Part shown: positions 21,106 through 32,115 of the stretch, piece after piece
Layout: each line of letters starts with the position of its first letter
Numbering within the stretch: the stretch's first letter is position 1
Source of the DNA: Proteles cristata cristata
Lineage: Eukaryota > Chordata > Mammalia > Carnivora > Hyaenidae
NCBI GenBank assembly: GCA_017311185.1
Contig: JAESUZ010002694.1
Span: 1,798,001-1,862,000 of the forward strand
DNA: 64,000 nucleotides
Reading direction: 5' to 3'
Notes under the pieces: model-generated
Seen by the model: the letters and a program-made list of their open reading frames with translations, nothing else
What the model was told of the DNA's origin: nothing
Databases searched by the model: none
Made by a program: the position numbers and the translations under genes

Positions 21106-22315
21106 AGAGAATTGTGTTCGCCATCTGCTGTCTACCGAGCCCTATATCTGAGAGGTGTTAGGACAGAAACACTAAAACATAATGCTTTGTCTTCTTTCCT
21201 TCATTCCTCAATAGGAATGTTTCTGTCCACATTGATGAATTCCCTTGTATATCCCAGAAAGAAATTTAAGGCATCCCAACACTTAACCACTTTTTAGTAC
21301 AAAGCCAAGAGCAAGATCTGAACAGACAGCATTTATTTTAACATTTAGCAAATTTTGCTAGGTGGACAAGTTTTTCCAGCTATTATCTTTTTGTCTCTGA
21401 AGAAATTTTGCATGAAAAGTTGCATGTCTAAAGTAATTCACTAGGGAAAGCCTGTGGCTATTTGCTAAGAATCCTCACAGAGTAGCATTCATCTCGGCAA
21501 TTCAACAGGGATAGGAAGATGATTCTCAGATTTACAAGCTTAAAAACTTGACAGCGTAATTAAGATTGGAGTCTTCTTTGAAAGTGTACTAACAATAATC
21601 AAACTCCTACAGGCTGCTGTGTATAATCAAATGCGTATTATTTTACAAGGAGAAGAATAAGAATGCAAGCCAAAATTTTTTGCACCTATTTAATGCATTG
21701 GATGCAGACTTTTCAGGGAAACTCATTTATAATCAAGAATTTAGAATGAGCATGGGATCAGAGCAAAAGAAGTTGCATTGGAGAAATATAACTAGAAACA
21801 AAATCTCCTAGCCCAGAAAACCTTACCACAAATATAGAAGAGAAAGTAAACAATTTTATTACTGAATAAGCAGTAAACCTCAATGTGAAACACATCACAT
21901 GCAATTCACCAAAGAGTCTGCAAAAACAAAAAATCTCACTCTTATAAAGCCAAGCAGATATCATCCATTATATCCATGTTCTCAGGATGGACAATAACTA
22001 GTTCTTAAGAGAACAGCACCATTTGTCACACGTAGTTCACCCTAATTAACTTGGTAATTGCGATAACCATCTTTGCTAGCTAATTGGCTTTACCCCCCCC
22101 CCCAAATCTTATAACTTTATGACTGGTAGTAGTTTTACAACTTGAAATTAGACTCCCGCTGAGGTTAGGCCACTAACCTTCCATAGAAACTAGGAAATAG
22201 GGATGTTATCCATCTTGATTATTACGTTTTCAAAGAGATGTTTCCTAGGTCATTGAGAAAGACATTCCTGGCTCTTGAAGCTAGCAAGAGGCTTACCTAA
22301 CTTTTAAAAGGGCTT
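21106..22315. other. unannotated DNA
   Basis: No repeat or gene recognised. A poly-C run lies at about 22093-22102. Confidence 0.45.
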
Positions 22316-22778
22316 ATACACCATATGATCTCACTTAATATGTAGAATCCAAAAAATAACAGCAAAAAAAAAAAAAAAAAAAACTGAAAAAGAATAAAAC
22401 CCTACAAACCCCCTGACCTTATGGATACAGAGAAGAGACTGGTTGTTGCCCAACATAGGGGGTGAGGTTGGGGGCAAAATGGATAAAAGAAGTTAAGATG
22501 TACAAACTTTCAGCTATAAAATAAATAACTCATGGGAATATAATGCACAGCATGGGGATTATAGTTAATAAAACTGTATTCTGTATTTGCAAGTTACTAA
22601 GAGAGTAGATCTTGAAGATTTTCATCACGAGAAAAACAATTTGTATCTATTTATGGTGATGGATGTTAATTAAACTGAGTGTGGTGACCATTTCACGATA
22701 TGTGCAAATATTAAATTATTATGTTGTACACCTGATACTAATATAATGTTATATGTCAATTATATCTAAATAAAAAGT
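22316..22778 (+). mobile_element. L1 3' UTR, middle-aged (L1MA/L1MB-like)
   Basis: Ordered 3' UTR phrases are visible: 'tatgatctcacttaatatgt', 'tggatacagagaagagactg', 'gttgttgcccaacatagggg', 'agctataaaataaataactc', 'atgttgtacacctgatacta' and the end 'gtcaattatatctaaataaa'. An internal poly-A (22366-22383) has expanded. No ORF2 remains. Confidence 0.85.
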
Positions 22779-23459
22779 AAAGGACATATACATTCCAAAG
22801 AGGAGCAAAAGAACTTAAAAGTTTTCAAAGTAAATTCTCTAAGAAAGGGGAAGTGGGAGAGAAGTTCTCTTATTTGCAATAGGGATACTTAAGCTTCTTA
22901 TTTTTAATTTGCTTTTACCCTTAGACGTACAATATTCCAATGTTTAATTTACACCAAACATGTGTTACCCTGATCCCATTTTTTCCTAGATACTTGGATT
23001 TTCACATTCTCTCTCTCTCTTATTCTGTGTGTGTGTGTGACTAATTTATTTCCCCATTCATTAACACATTCTTCCATTAAACACATTGTTATTTCATTCA
23101 ATCAAGTTGCCATTCACCAGGGGAGCCTTTCACTCTCTTTGAGGTAAATCTGCTTACTGTTGGCTTACGTGTTGATTTCAATGTTTGTCTCTTAAAACAA
23201 ACTTATTTCCCCTTCTTCCAAATTTTGGAGCGGCACCCGTGGCTATCCATGGAAAATTTAACAACACAGAGTTTGCCTGGAAAAGCGAACCCCCAGAGCG
23301 GGCACTCTGCACCTATTGCCAATGGACTGAGAAACCTCATTAACTGAAAGCCTGGCATAGCTTCCATTCCAGTTTCGTGGGTATCCGTGTAAAGCTACGT
23401 ATTGGCATTTACAGCAATGGTTTCCATTTCCCATTTTCCAAAGAGAAGGAAACCTTTCC
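22779..23459. other. unannotated DNA
   Basis: No element recognised. The interval 23215-23400 is less AT-rich and contains retained CpGs but no frame or repeat phrase. Confidence 0.4.
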
Positions 23460-23880
23460 TTCTCTTTGAGGTTCTTTAGCTGGTCTAATAGTTAAATTGA
23501 TGTTAAGACAAATTAACAGGAAAAAAATACATTTAATTTCATATGTACAGGAGCCCATCAAAATGTAATACTCAATAAAGTGACCAAAGCAGACATCTTT
23601 TCTCTCTTTTAGACACACAATAAATTTGTGAAGAATTGACATGATAAAGAAGTTTGGACTTGGGGTAGTAAGTTAGCAAAGTAACAAGGTTTGTTTATAC
23701 AGCTTTCTCAGCCCTAAGTTCCCTGTCTCTGGTGATAATGATATAATGGTATAGGAAGGGTATCTTTTACATGGAGATTTATTTTTTGCTTCCAGGGGGA
23801 CAAAGGAGAGTCAGCGTGTCCTTCTTAACTGTTTCTTGAGGAACTTTGATTCAAAACAATCAATACACCAAAATGGCATA
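23460..23880. repeat. possible ancient LTR-like repeat, weak
   Basis: 'attaacaggaaaaaaataca', 'tacaggagcccatcaaaatg', 'cagctttctcagccctaagt' and 'gggggacaaaggagagtcag' appear in an order I associate with an old dispersed mammalian repeat, but the family is not resolved and the match is weak. Confidence 0.3.
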
Positions 23881-24457
23881 TGAGCGTGGCGTATTCTGCT
23901 GCCTCTCACTGTTAAAAAAATTAGCAGAATTAAGCAATCAATGGCAGTACCAAAATAATGACTACATTTATTTTTATTTATTTATTTTTATAACTGCATT
24001 TAAAATGGAAACATTCCATTTGGCTTGTGAATCGTTATTCAACCTCTTGAGATTTTACCTGAGCTTGCATAACCACTTTGTTGTGAAAATTTAGAATAGT
24101 AAGAAATCATGTACTTGAACTAGACTAGAGACCTACTGGCCTCCTGTTTCCGCGCACGTACCTCCAGCTACTTTATTAGCAAGCTCATTGCTTTGGGTTA
24201 TGCTACTGCCATTGGCACTGTGAGAGCTACTCGAATTAACATGTGCATGGCAAATCTTTGCCTTGATTCCCTAGGGCTTGATTCATCTGAAATTACCTTT
24301 GGAGGCAGCTTTGCTGATCTACCACTGATTTAATAAGGAACAATCACTATACTTAAGAGTAAGAAACTTTGAGCTGCTTTGTTGTGCTTCTTACTTCAGA
24401 AGCATCCTTCTCCAAAAAAGGTAGTTTATTCTGGATAACATGGAAAATACAGAGAAA
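23881..24457. other. unannotated DNA
   Basis: A TTTA-rich run at about 23967-23993. No other element recognised. Confidence 0.4.
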
Positions 24458-24474
24458 TGAATACTGCTATCTTT

Positions 24475-24690
24475 TTTTTTTTAACGTTTTATTTATTTCT
24501 AGGAGAGAGAGAGAGAGAGAGCGTGAGCAGAGGAGGGTCAGAGAGAGAGGGACTCATAGACTGAAACAGGCTCCAGGCTCTGAGCTGGCAGTCAGCACAG
24601 AGCCCGACGCGGGGCTCGAACCCACGAACCGCGAGATCATGACCCAAGCGAAAGTCGGACACTTAACCGACTAAGCCACCCAGGCGCCCC
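24475..24690 (-). mobile_element. CAN SINE (SINEC_Fc), type 1, young
   Basis: A near-consensus reverse copy with an exact 17-bp target duplication tgaatactgctatcttt at 24458-24474 and 24691-24707. B-box complement GGCTCGAACC and A-box region CCGACTAAGCCA are intact. Little divergence, so it is a candidate recent insertion. Confidence 0.97.
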
Positions 24691-24707
24691 TGAATACTGC
24701 TATCTTT

Positions 24708-25099
24708 AAACAGATCCTAAATAAGTAACCCAATATCATATTCCTATAGGACATTCTAGTAAGACGGTTTCTATACCATCACTACCCCTTATGGATTTAG
24801 AAATAAGAGCCAATTCGCTCTTTTTTATGTCAAGATCTTGTGTTGTCTACCAAATAATAAATAGCAATTTTTGAAAAATCACAACTCTGCATTTCTGTCG
24901 ACATTTCTTCATTTGATATATATTTGCCTTGGATTCAAATGTGGCATAGACGTTTCATAGGGAACAACTTTCCTGATGTGAAAGAAGAATGCAAGATATT
25001 CTCTTTTTGGAGATTATCAAAAGTCACAATCTCAAAGTGGAAAAGACAATGGTCTCAAAATATCCAGGAGACCTGAGAATGGATTCATTGTTGTCAATG
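24708..25099. other. unannotated DNA
   Basis: No repeat or gene was recognised in this interval. Confidence 0.4.
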
Positions 25100-25290
25100 A
25101 CCAGATCTGTGAGTTTAGTTAAATTATAAATCTTTAAGCCTAAATCCCCTCGTCATTTCCTTATACATGTATTTTATTTCATGGTAACTATATACAAACT
25201 ATAATATGGTTTATAAGAGAATGTTACAGAGAGCATACAAAACAGCTGACACCTGACAGCTTTCAACAAATGGTGGCTACTATTATCTTG
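25100..25290 (+). repeat. MIR, degraded
   Basis: 'gtgagtttagttaaattata', 'gtcatttccttatacatgta' and the 3' part 'cagctttcaacaaatggtgg' with ctactatta follow the MIR order (..gtcctcaataaatggttgctattatta). Confidence 0.5.
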
Positions 25291-25998
25291 TTAGCCAAAG
25301 TTCTATAGCATCTTATTTAAAGATCACTGAAAAATTCCATATTTGCTTGACACTTTTCTCCTGGACTCTAATGTATTATTTCTATACCTGATATTAGTGC
25401 AACGTATAGTGCAATGAACTGTACTATATTCCCAATGCCTTATACTTGTCCTGCAAAAACATCCAATCTGATCTGTCAGATCACAAAAACAGTTCCATGA
25501 AAATATGTATCCATGCTTCCACAAAAAAAATTTTGCTAATATATTTATCATCAAATACTGCAATTTACTTTTTATTCAAAACCCAATACCAGATAGTAAG
25601 ATTATTACCATAGCACATATGTGGATGATAACCCTGGAGCATGAGGTATTAAAAATATCAATTTCTTAAACAGAAAAAAGGGAAATGAGATTTTGTCTAA
25701 TCAGGAATATTAAAATAAAAGATAAAGCATAGGCTTTTGGCACTTCGAAGCTCATCTTATTCAGTTCCGTCTCTCCCTCCTCCTCCATTTATTTTTTTGA
25801 ACAAAGAAACTGATATTTATATGTATTAAGTAATTTTGTGATATTACTAAGACAAAGCTCAGATTCAGGCCATTCTATTATATCATGATTGTCATTATCT
25901 TCATTTTTGGTTTATACACAGAGCTTCAAGGGAAGAGGCAAGAACTGGCAAAGTTTCAGAACTTCATCCTGACTCTCATATTTCCATTCCTACCTGAT
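25291..25998. other. unannotated DNA
   Basis: No repeat or gene was recognised in this interval. Confidence 0.45.
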
Positions 25999-26217
25999 TT
26001 TTTAAAAAATTTTTAATGTTTTCTTTATTTTTGAGAGAGATAGAGACAGCATGAGCGGGGGAGGGTCAGAGAGAGAGGGAGACACAGAATCTGAAGACAG
26101 GCTCCAGGCTCTGAGCTGTCAGCACAGAACCTGATGCAGGGCTCAAACCCACAAGCCGTAAGATCATGACCTGAGCCGAAGTCAGATGTTTAACCGACTG
26201 AGCCACCCAGGTGCCCC
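25999..26217 (-). mobile_element. CAN SINE (SINEC_Fc), type 2
   Basis: Reverse copy with ttaatgttttctttattttt tail complement, 'gagctgtcagcacagaacct' and head complement 'gactgagccacccaggtgcc'. It is moderately diverged and the target duplication is unclear. Confidence 0.93.
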
Positions 26218-26379
26218 CATAGACTTTGAAAACAAATGACAGGGTGCTGTTTGCTGTTTTTGCCTGCTCAGAATGTATCACTTTTCTTCTGGTAACAGAA
26301 TTTATTTTTCCTGTGGACATCCACTCCATCCCTACTCTTGACCCAGGTGATGAGATAGACAGACTCCCCTTAATAGGTT

Positions 26380-26596
26380 GGGGCGCCTGGGTGGCTTAGT
26401 CGGTTAAGCGTCCGACTTTCGCTTAGGTCATGATCTCGCGGTTCGTGGACTCGGGCCCCGCGTCGGGCTCTGTGCTGACTGCCAGCTCAGAGCCTAGAGC
26501 CTGTTTTGGTCTGTGACTCCTTCTCTCTTTGACCCTCCCCTGCTCACGCTGTCTCTCTCTCTCTAGAAATAAATTTAAAAAATTAAAAAAAAAATA
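26380..26596 (+). mobile_element. CAN SINE (SINEC_Fc), type 1
   Basis: Head ggggcgcctgggtggcttag with an intact A box. The B box is altered (ggactcgggcc), which should weaken Pol III initiation. The tail is ctagaaataaatttaaaaaa. It lies 160 bp after a minus-strand SINE (head-to-head). Confidence 0.95.
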
Positions 26597-27154
26597 GATA
26601 CTTGTTAAGTGAGAGAAGTAATGAGGTAAACTGTATCTTATTAATCAAAAGTGCCATCTACACATTGAAAAAATAGCAATGCATAGATGGAGAAGGCCTA
26701 TTATGTATGCTTTCTATAGACCATGTTGGACATATGTATATTTTTGGCCTTGAGTCTCCACCAAAGATTCTCAGCTGCAGTGCTCTATAAGTGATAATTA
26801 TTCTCAAGATCATAACAAGCAGCAGAAGGGATTTTGCAGAGCTTCTGTATAAAGTAAACAGTAGGAGTTGGAGGAGTACAGACAACGCGGGGCTCCCCCG
26901 ACGGCCTGTTGTACTATCATGTGCGCTAGAATTGATGGCACACTGGATTACATCCACCCACGCAGGCCCATCACAGGTCTATTTCTCAAAAGAATGGAGT
27001 TTGGTTCTCTAGTAACCCTTTGTAGAAATGAAGATGGTGTTTAAGGTATTAACCGAGTTTGAAGCACCTCCACTTCATCTACTATTTTATATGGGATTTG
27101 TGGCTGGTGGTTATTTTCATAATGTAGTTTATAAATTATAGCACATCAAAACCG
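26597..27154. other. unannotated DNA with a small GC-richer patch
   Basis: Around 26880-26970 retained CpGs occur in otherwise AT-rich DNA (acaacgcggggctcccccga). Frames on both strands (99 and 73 codons) have no motif. Confidence 0.35.
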
Positions 27155-27292
27155 TGCTGTAACTATGTATGGCGGTGGATATTAACTAGACGTATTATGG
27201 TGATCATTTTGTAATATATACATATATCTAATTATTATGCCATACACCTGAAACTAATATAATGTATGTCAGTTATGTCTCAATTTAAAAAT
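27155..27292 (+). mobile_element. L1 3' UTR fragment
   Basis: 'ggatattaactagacgtatt', 'atggtgatcattttgtaata', 'gccatacacctgaaactaat' and 'ataatgtatgtcagttatgt' are the last 140 bp of an L1MA/L1MB-age 3' UTR. The rest of the element is absent. Confidence 0.8.
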
Positions 27293-27635
27293 GTCAAAAG
27301 CAAAGCAAAAATAACATCATGAGTAATCCAGAAGAGGAAAACACATTTCTTTGGAATATTGAAATTGAAGTTGGATGCAGTCAGTGATGATATTTATGAA
27401 TTGTTTCTTTTTAGGGAACAAACGAATGGGTTTCATTTAGCTGCTTTTGTGGAAACAGCATTCTTCTGTTGTAGTGAGGGAATTAATATTTGGATATTTA
27501 AGTATTTAAGAAGGTAGCATGTTGTTGGCAGGCAATCAAGAAATGGGATGGAGGGGATATTCATCAGCGGTAGCTGTCCGACATCTTTGAACAGCCTTAT
27601 GTATTTGTAATTTCCTGCATTTTATTTTTATCTCT
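27293..27635. other. unannotated DNA
   Basis: No repeat or gene was recognised in this interval. Confidence 0.4.
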
Positions 27636-27858
27636 TTTAATTTTTCAATGTTTTATTTATTTTTGAGAGAGAGAGAGAGAGAGAGACAGAGCATGAGCGG
27701 GGGAGGGGCAGAGTGAGAGAGGGACACAGAATCTGAAGCTGGCTCCAGGCTCTGAGCTGTCAGCACAGAGCCCGACGTGGGGCTCAAGCTCACAATCCAT
27801 GAGATCATGACCTGAGCTGAAGTCGGTCACTCAACCGATTGAGCCATCCAGATGCCCC
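27636..27858 (-). mobile_element. CAN SINE (SINEC_Fc), type 2
   Basis: Reverse copy: tail complement 'aatgttttatttatttttga', (GA)n, 'gagctgtcagcacagagccc', head complement 'attgagccatccagatgccc'. The target duplication is not evident. Confidence 0.94.
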
Positions 27859-28299
27859 TATACTTTCTACATTTTAAAGTCAACTCTCCCAAGCAACAAG
27901 AGAACTCACATACTCAGATGTACTTTCATCTAGGATGCAGGCATGTGGTATCCAAGTCTAGAGTGAAAAATACTTTCTCTTAGTATTCTGAAGATATTTT
28001 CCCACAATTTTCTGGCTTCCAGGATAATTGTCATTGCTTTTTTTCAAAGATAATTTTCTTTCCTCTTGTGGCTTTTAAGTTGTGTGTGTGTGTGTTGACA
28101 TTTCGTATCTCACGACACTGTGTGTATCAATTTGTGTTTATCCTCATTTAGATTCTACTTTCTGCATCTTTTAATCTTTCATGTTTTCTCCCTGTGCTGT
28201 ATTTTTCCAAGTTTCTTCAGATCTATTTTCCAGTCATCACATTATTTTTCATCTGTGTCTAATTAGCTGCTTAGTCCTTCCATTCAGACTTGCTAATGT
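27859..28299 (-). repeat. probable antisense L1-derived stretch
   Basis: 'gacatttcgtatctcacgac', 'tcaatttgtgtttatcctca' and 'ttttccaagtttcttcagat' resemble the antisense of an old L1 segment (..tttgtgtttatcctac..ttggatctgtaaa..). It may be a separate piece adjoining the long L1 that follows. Confidence 0.35.
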
Positions 28300-28491
28300 A
28301 AATTTTATTGGATTATAACATACATTTTAAAAGTACACAAATCATAAAAGTAGCTTAATGTGTTTTCACAGAATGAACATGCTCACTTAACCTGCACATT
28401 ATGAGTGCCTCAGAAGGCCCCTCTATGCCCCCTCCTGTCCTTCCCATTTCAAGAGTAGCCAATATCCTGACTTAATGAAATTGGTTAGTTT

Positions 28492-28741
28492 TTTTTATTC
28501 TTTAAAAAATATTTATTTAGGGGCGCTTGGGTGGCTTAGTCGGTTAAGCGTCTGACTTTCGCTCAGGTCATGATCTCGCGGTTCGTGGGTTCGAGCCCCA
28601 CATCAGGCTCTGTGCTGACTGCCAGCTCAGAGCCTGGAGCCTGTTTCAGAGTCTGTGTCTCCCTCTCTCTCTGACCCTCCCCTGCTCACGCTGTCTCTCT
28701 CTCTCTCTCCTAGAAATAATTTAAAAAAAATATTTAGTTTT

Positions 28742-28774
<33 letters not shown>

Positions 28775-28923
28775 CATGAGTGAGGGAGAGGCAGAGAGAG
28801 AGGGAGACACAGAATCTGAAGCAGGCTCCACAGAGCCCAATGCAGGGCTGGAACCCATGAACTGTGTGATCAAGACCTGAGCTGAAGTCAGATGTTCAAC
28901 CAACTGAGCCACCCAGGCAACCC
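28492..28923 (-). mobile_element. CAN SINE, type 2, split by an inserted SINE
   Basis: The body is 28725-28923, with its tail complement at 28492-28519. An exact 16-bp target duplication tgaaattggttagttt (28476-28491 and 28924-28939) encloses the whole composite, proving that both tail pieces belong to one element interrupted by the type 1 copy at 28520-28724. Part of its body (after gcaggctcca) is deleted. Confidence 0.93.
28520..28724 (+). mobile_element. CAN SINE (SINEC_Fc), type 1, nested
   Basis: Near-consensus copy with A and B boxes intact (TGGCTTAGTCGG, GGTTCGAGCC). It is inserted in the T-rich (A-tail complement) part of an antisense SINE, flanked by aaaaatatttatttag-like sequence on both sides. 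It is therefore younger than its host SINE, which is in turn younger than the surrounding L1. Confidence 0.96.
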
Positions 28924-29085
28924 TGAAATTGGTTAGTTTGCGTGTGTGTGTTTTTAGACTTCCTACGAATGGAATCTTACAATATATTTGGTTATGGCTT
29001 CTTTCTTCCAATAGTATATTTGTGCTGTTGCATGAAATTGTAGTTTGATCATTGTCACTAATCTATAACATCCCATTTTGTGAAG

Positions 29086-29281
29086 TTAATTTATTTTGAG
29101 AGAGTGCATGCACGCAAGCAGGGGAGGGTCAGAGAGAGAAAGAGAGAGAGAGAGAATCCCAAGCAGGCTCTGCACTGTCAGCAGAGTGCCACATAGGGCT
29201 CGATCCCACGAACCACAAGATCATGACCTCAGCCATATTCAAGAGTCAGAAGCTTAACCAACTGAGCCACTCAGGCACCCC
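29086..29281 (-). mobile_element. CAN SINE, older copy
   Basis: Reverse copy with the older spacer 'tattcaagagtcagaagctt' and 'gagccactcaggcacccc'. Short tail complement. An approximate duplication (catcccatttt / cattccatttt) flanks it. Confidence 0.9.
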
Positions 29282-29897
29282 TATGGCATTCCATTTTTCA
29301 AAATATACCACCACAAGTTTTTCATCAGTTTACTGTTAGCAGATATTTATGTTTATCCAGTTTTGAGTTATTCAAACAGCACTGCCATGAATATTCCTGC
29401 ATATGTCTTTCTTATTAATATTCATATGTATTTCTCATGTATAGATCCAAGAATAGAAAGCTGATAAGGTGTGTGTGTGTGTTACACATGAGCAGATATT
29501 GCCAAACAAATTTTCCAAGTGATAATATCCATGTAAATGTCTACTGCAGTGCATGACAGTTCCACATCCTTGTCACCCTTGTCTGTTCTTCTCATTCTGA
29601 TAGATTTGTGGAGTTGGTACTGTAGTAAAATTGAATACGTTTTCATGTATTTCCTAGCCATTTCACTTTCTTCTTTTTTGTAATGTCAGTTTCCTTTATT
29701 GGCTCAATTTTCTCTTGTGTTGCCTGTCTTTTTTAAATGGATTTGTGTGAGTTCTTAAAAATCCTGGACAATTGTATAAACTGTTATATAAGCCCTTGGC
29801 AGTTATGGAAACTGCAAATATGAATTCCCTGTTACCTTTGCTGACCCAATACTGGTGTCTTTTAATGAAAAGAAGTTATTAATTTTAAAACAGTCCA

Positions 29898-30105
29898 GGG
29901 GCGCCTGGGTGGCTTAGTCAGTTAAGCATCCGACTTTCGCTTAGGTCATGATCTCACGTTCGTGGGTTCGAGCCCCGCTTTGGGCTCTGTGCTGACTGCC
30001 AGCTCAGAGCCTGGAGCCTGTTTCAGTCTGTGATTCCCTCTCTCTTTGACCCTCCCCTGCTCACGATGTCTCTCTCTCTCCTAGAAATAAATAAAACATT
30101 TTAAA
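29898..30105 (+). mobile_element. CAN SINE (SINEC_Fc), type 1, young
   Basis: A near-consensus copy flanked by an exact 11-bp duplication aaaacagtcca at 29887-29897 and 30106-30116. A one-base loss in 'gatctcacgttcgtgggttc' leaves the B box intact. Confidence 0.96.
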
Positions 30106-30459
30106 AAAACAGTCCAACAACCATTTTTTTTTTTATTGCTACTGCGCTTTGTGTCCTGTGTAAGAAATATTTGCCTATCCCCAAATAATACAGACATTGC
30201 TCTCTGGGGTTTTTTTCCCCCCTTCTTTTTGCTTTGCTTATTTATTGCTCACATTTACCTCTGATACACCTCAATCTATTTCGTTCCTTTTTTATTCAAG
30301 ATTATCTTGGCTTTTCAAGTTTCTTGAATTTTTACGTAACTCTTAGAAACATTTTGACAATGTACATGCTCACAAACACGCACATTTCTGAATTTTTGGC
30401 TGGGATTACATTGAAGCCAGATGTTAATCTGGGGAGAATTAACATCTCAAAAATATTGA

Positions 30460-30635
30460 GGTTCCCCAGGCACCTGGACAACTCAGTCAGTTAAGTGTCT
30501 GGCCCTTGGTTTTGGCTCAGGTCATGAACTCACACTTCTTAAGTTCCACGAACCCTAGGAATTCTCTCTGTCCCCGTTTTGCAGTCTGCCTCTCTTTGTT
30601 GCCCTCTTTCTCAAATTAAATACATAAATTTAAAG
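30460..30635 (+). mobile_element. CAN SINE, older diverged copy
   Basis: 'ggcacctggacaactcagtc', 'cttggttttggctcaggtca' and a shortened CT-rich part and tail (ctcaaattaaatacat). A 9-bp duplication aaatattga lies at 30451-30459 and 30636-30644. Confidence 0.85.
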
Positions 30636-31320
30636 AAATATTGACTTTTTCAAGCCATAAATGTGGTGAAATGCTACTTTATTTACTCAATTCTTAATAC
30701 ACTTTTGAAATTTTTATTGTAGAGCCATTGGACATCTTTTATTAGATTTAGTTTTAGGTATTTGATGACCTTGATGCTATTGCAAATGACATTGACCTAA
30801 AAGTTTACTTTCCACTTATTCATTTTCAGTATACAGAAAAAAATCAATTTTGTACATTTACCTTGTTAATAGCCTTGTTATTAATGTTGTTAATATTGCA
30901 ACTTTGCTAAAATCATTTATTACTCCCAATAGTTTTCTTTGCTTTAAAAAATATCCACACACGCATCATGTGCAATTTTTTCCCGATTAAAAAAATATAT
31001 ATACACACATGTCACATGCAAATAAAGAGATTTGCTTCCTTCTCTCTGATCTTTAAATCTTTTATTTCTTTTACTTGTCTTCTTACACAGGCTAGGACCT
31101 CTGATACAATGTTGAATAGAATGGTGAGTATTGACACATGACTCTTGTTTCTACCTTCAGGTGAAAGCATTAACTATTTCATCATTAAGTATAATGTTAG
31201 CTATGGATTGTTTATAGAAAACCATTATAAGAATAAGAATATTCCTTTATGGTCCCAGTATGTGAAGAATTTTTTTTTAAATTATTATTATGAGTAAGTA
31301 TTGAATTTTATCAAATATAT

Positions 31321-31561
31321 ATATATATATATTTTTAAATCATTTCTTTTTTTTTAATGTTTTATTTATTTCTAGGAGAGAGAGAGAGACAGCGTGAACA
31401 GAGGAGGGTCAGAGAGAGAGGGAGTCACAGACTGAAACAGGCTCCAGGCTCCCAACTGGCAGTCAGCACAGAGCCCGACGCGGGGCTCGAACCCACGAAC
31501 CGCGAGATCATGACCTAAGCGAAAGTCGGTCGCTTAACCGACTAAGCCACCCAGGTGCCCC
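31321..31561 (-). mobile_element. CAN SINE (SINEC_Fc), type 1, beside an (AT)n run
   Basis: Reverse copy with the 12-bp duplication tatcaaatatat at 31309-31320 and 31562-31573. Between the left duplication and the SINE tail lies (AT)n (31314-31331), probably grown from the duplicated target. Body phrase 'gctcccaactggcagtcagc' is mutated, the rest near-consensus. Confidence 0.94.
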
Positions 31562-31985
31562 TATCAAATATATTTTTGTATTTATTGAAACGATCATTTT
31601 TCCCTTCATTATGTTAATTTTTCTGATTAATTTTTGAATATTTACCTAAACTTACATTCTTGGAATGAACCTCAATTAGTTTTGTTGCCTTGTCCTTTTT
31701 ATATATAGTTATATTTGACTTGACAACTTTTAAAAAGGATTTTTGCATTTGTATTTGCAAGAGAGGGTAGTCTGTAATTTCTCTTTCTTGTAACATTAAT
31801 CTTGGCAAAAAATGAAATAGAAAGTATCTACTCTTCCTCTATTCTTTGAGTTATCTAAGATGGTTCTTATTTTTTATTTAAATATTTGGAAAATTTCACT
31901 AGTGAAGTTTTTGGAGAATGTGATTTTCTTGGTTTGATAAAAATAATTGATTTAATTTCCTTAATAGATTTAGGACTATTTAATT

Positions 31986-32115
31986 TTTCTATTCTTTTTT
32001 GACAAATAATTGTATATATTTAGGGTGTACAATGTAATGTTTTGATGTAAGCATACCCTGTAAAGTGATTACTGGAATCAAGCTAATTAACAAATTCATC
32101 ACCTCGCATGCCTAC
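31986..32115. mobile_element. further old L1 fragment
   Basis: 'gacaaataattgtatatatt', 'agggtgtacaatgtaatgtt' and 'atcaagctaattaacaaatt' match a common old L1 segment. Whether it belongs to the preceding relic or to a separate insertion is not clear. Confidence 0.5.

Larger units (their letters stand above)
28300..31985 (-). mobile_element. long antisense L1 relic (ORF2 and 3' UTR), host of six SINEs
   Basis: Plus-strand phrases follow the complement of an old L1 from 3' UTR into ORF2: 'gattataacatacatttta' and 'agtagccaatatcctgac' (3' UTR), 'tacgaatggaatcttacaat', 'aacagcactgccatgaatat', 'gctgggattacattgaagcc', 'gatgctattgcaaatgacat', 'tgatacaatgttgaatagaa' and 'agtataatgttagctatgga'. Excluding SINEs, about 2.4 kb of L1 remains. 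Frames are destroyed. Old, L1M-age. Confidence 0.8.

Noticed and set aside
24475..24690. CRISPR-like or other direct-repeat array from recurring SINEs
   Set aside because: Repeats are dispersed retroposons in both orientations with individual target duplications, in a mammalian genome.
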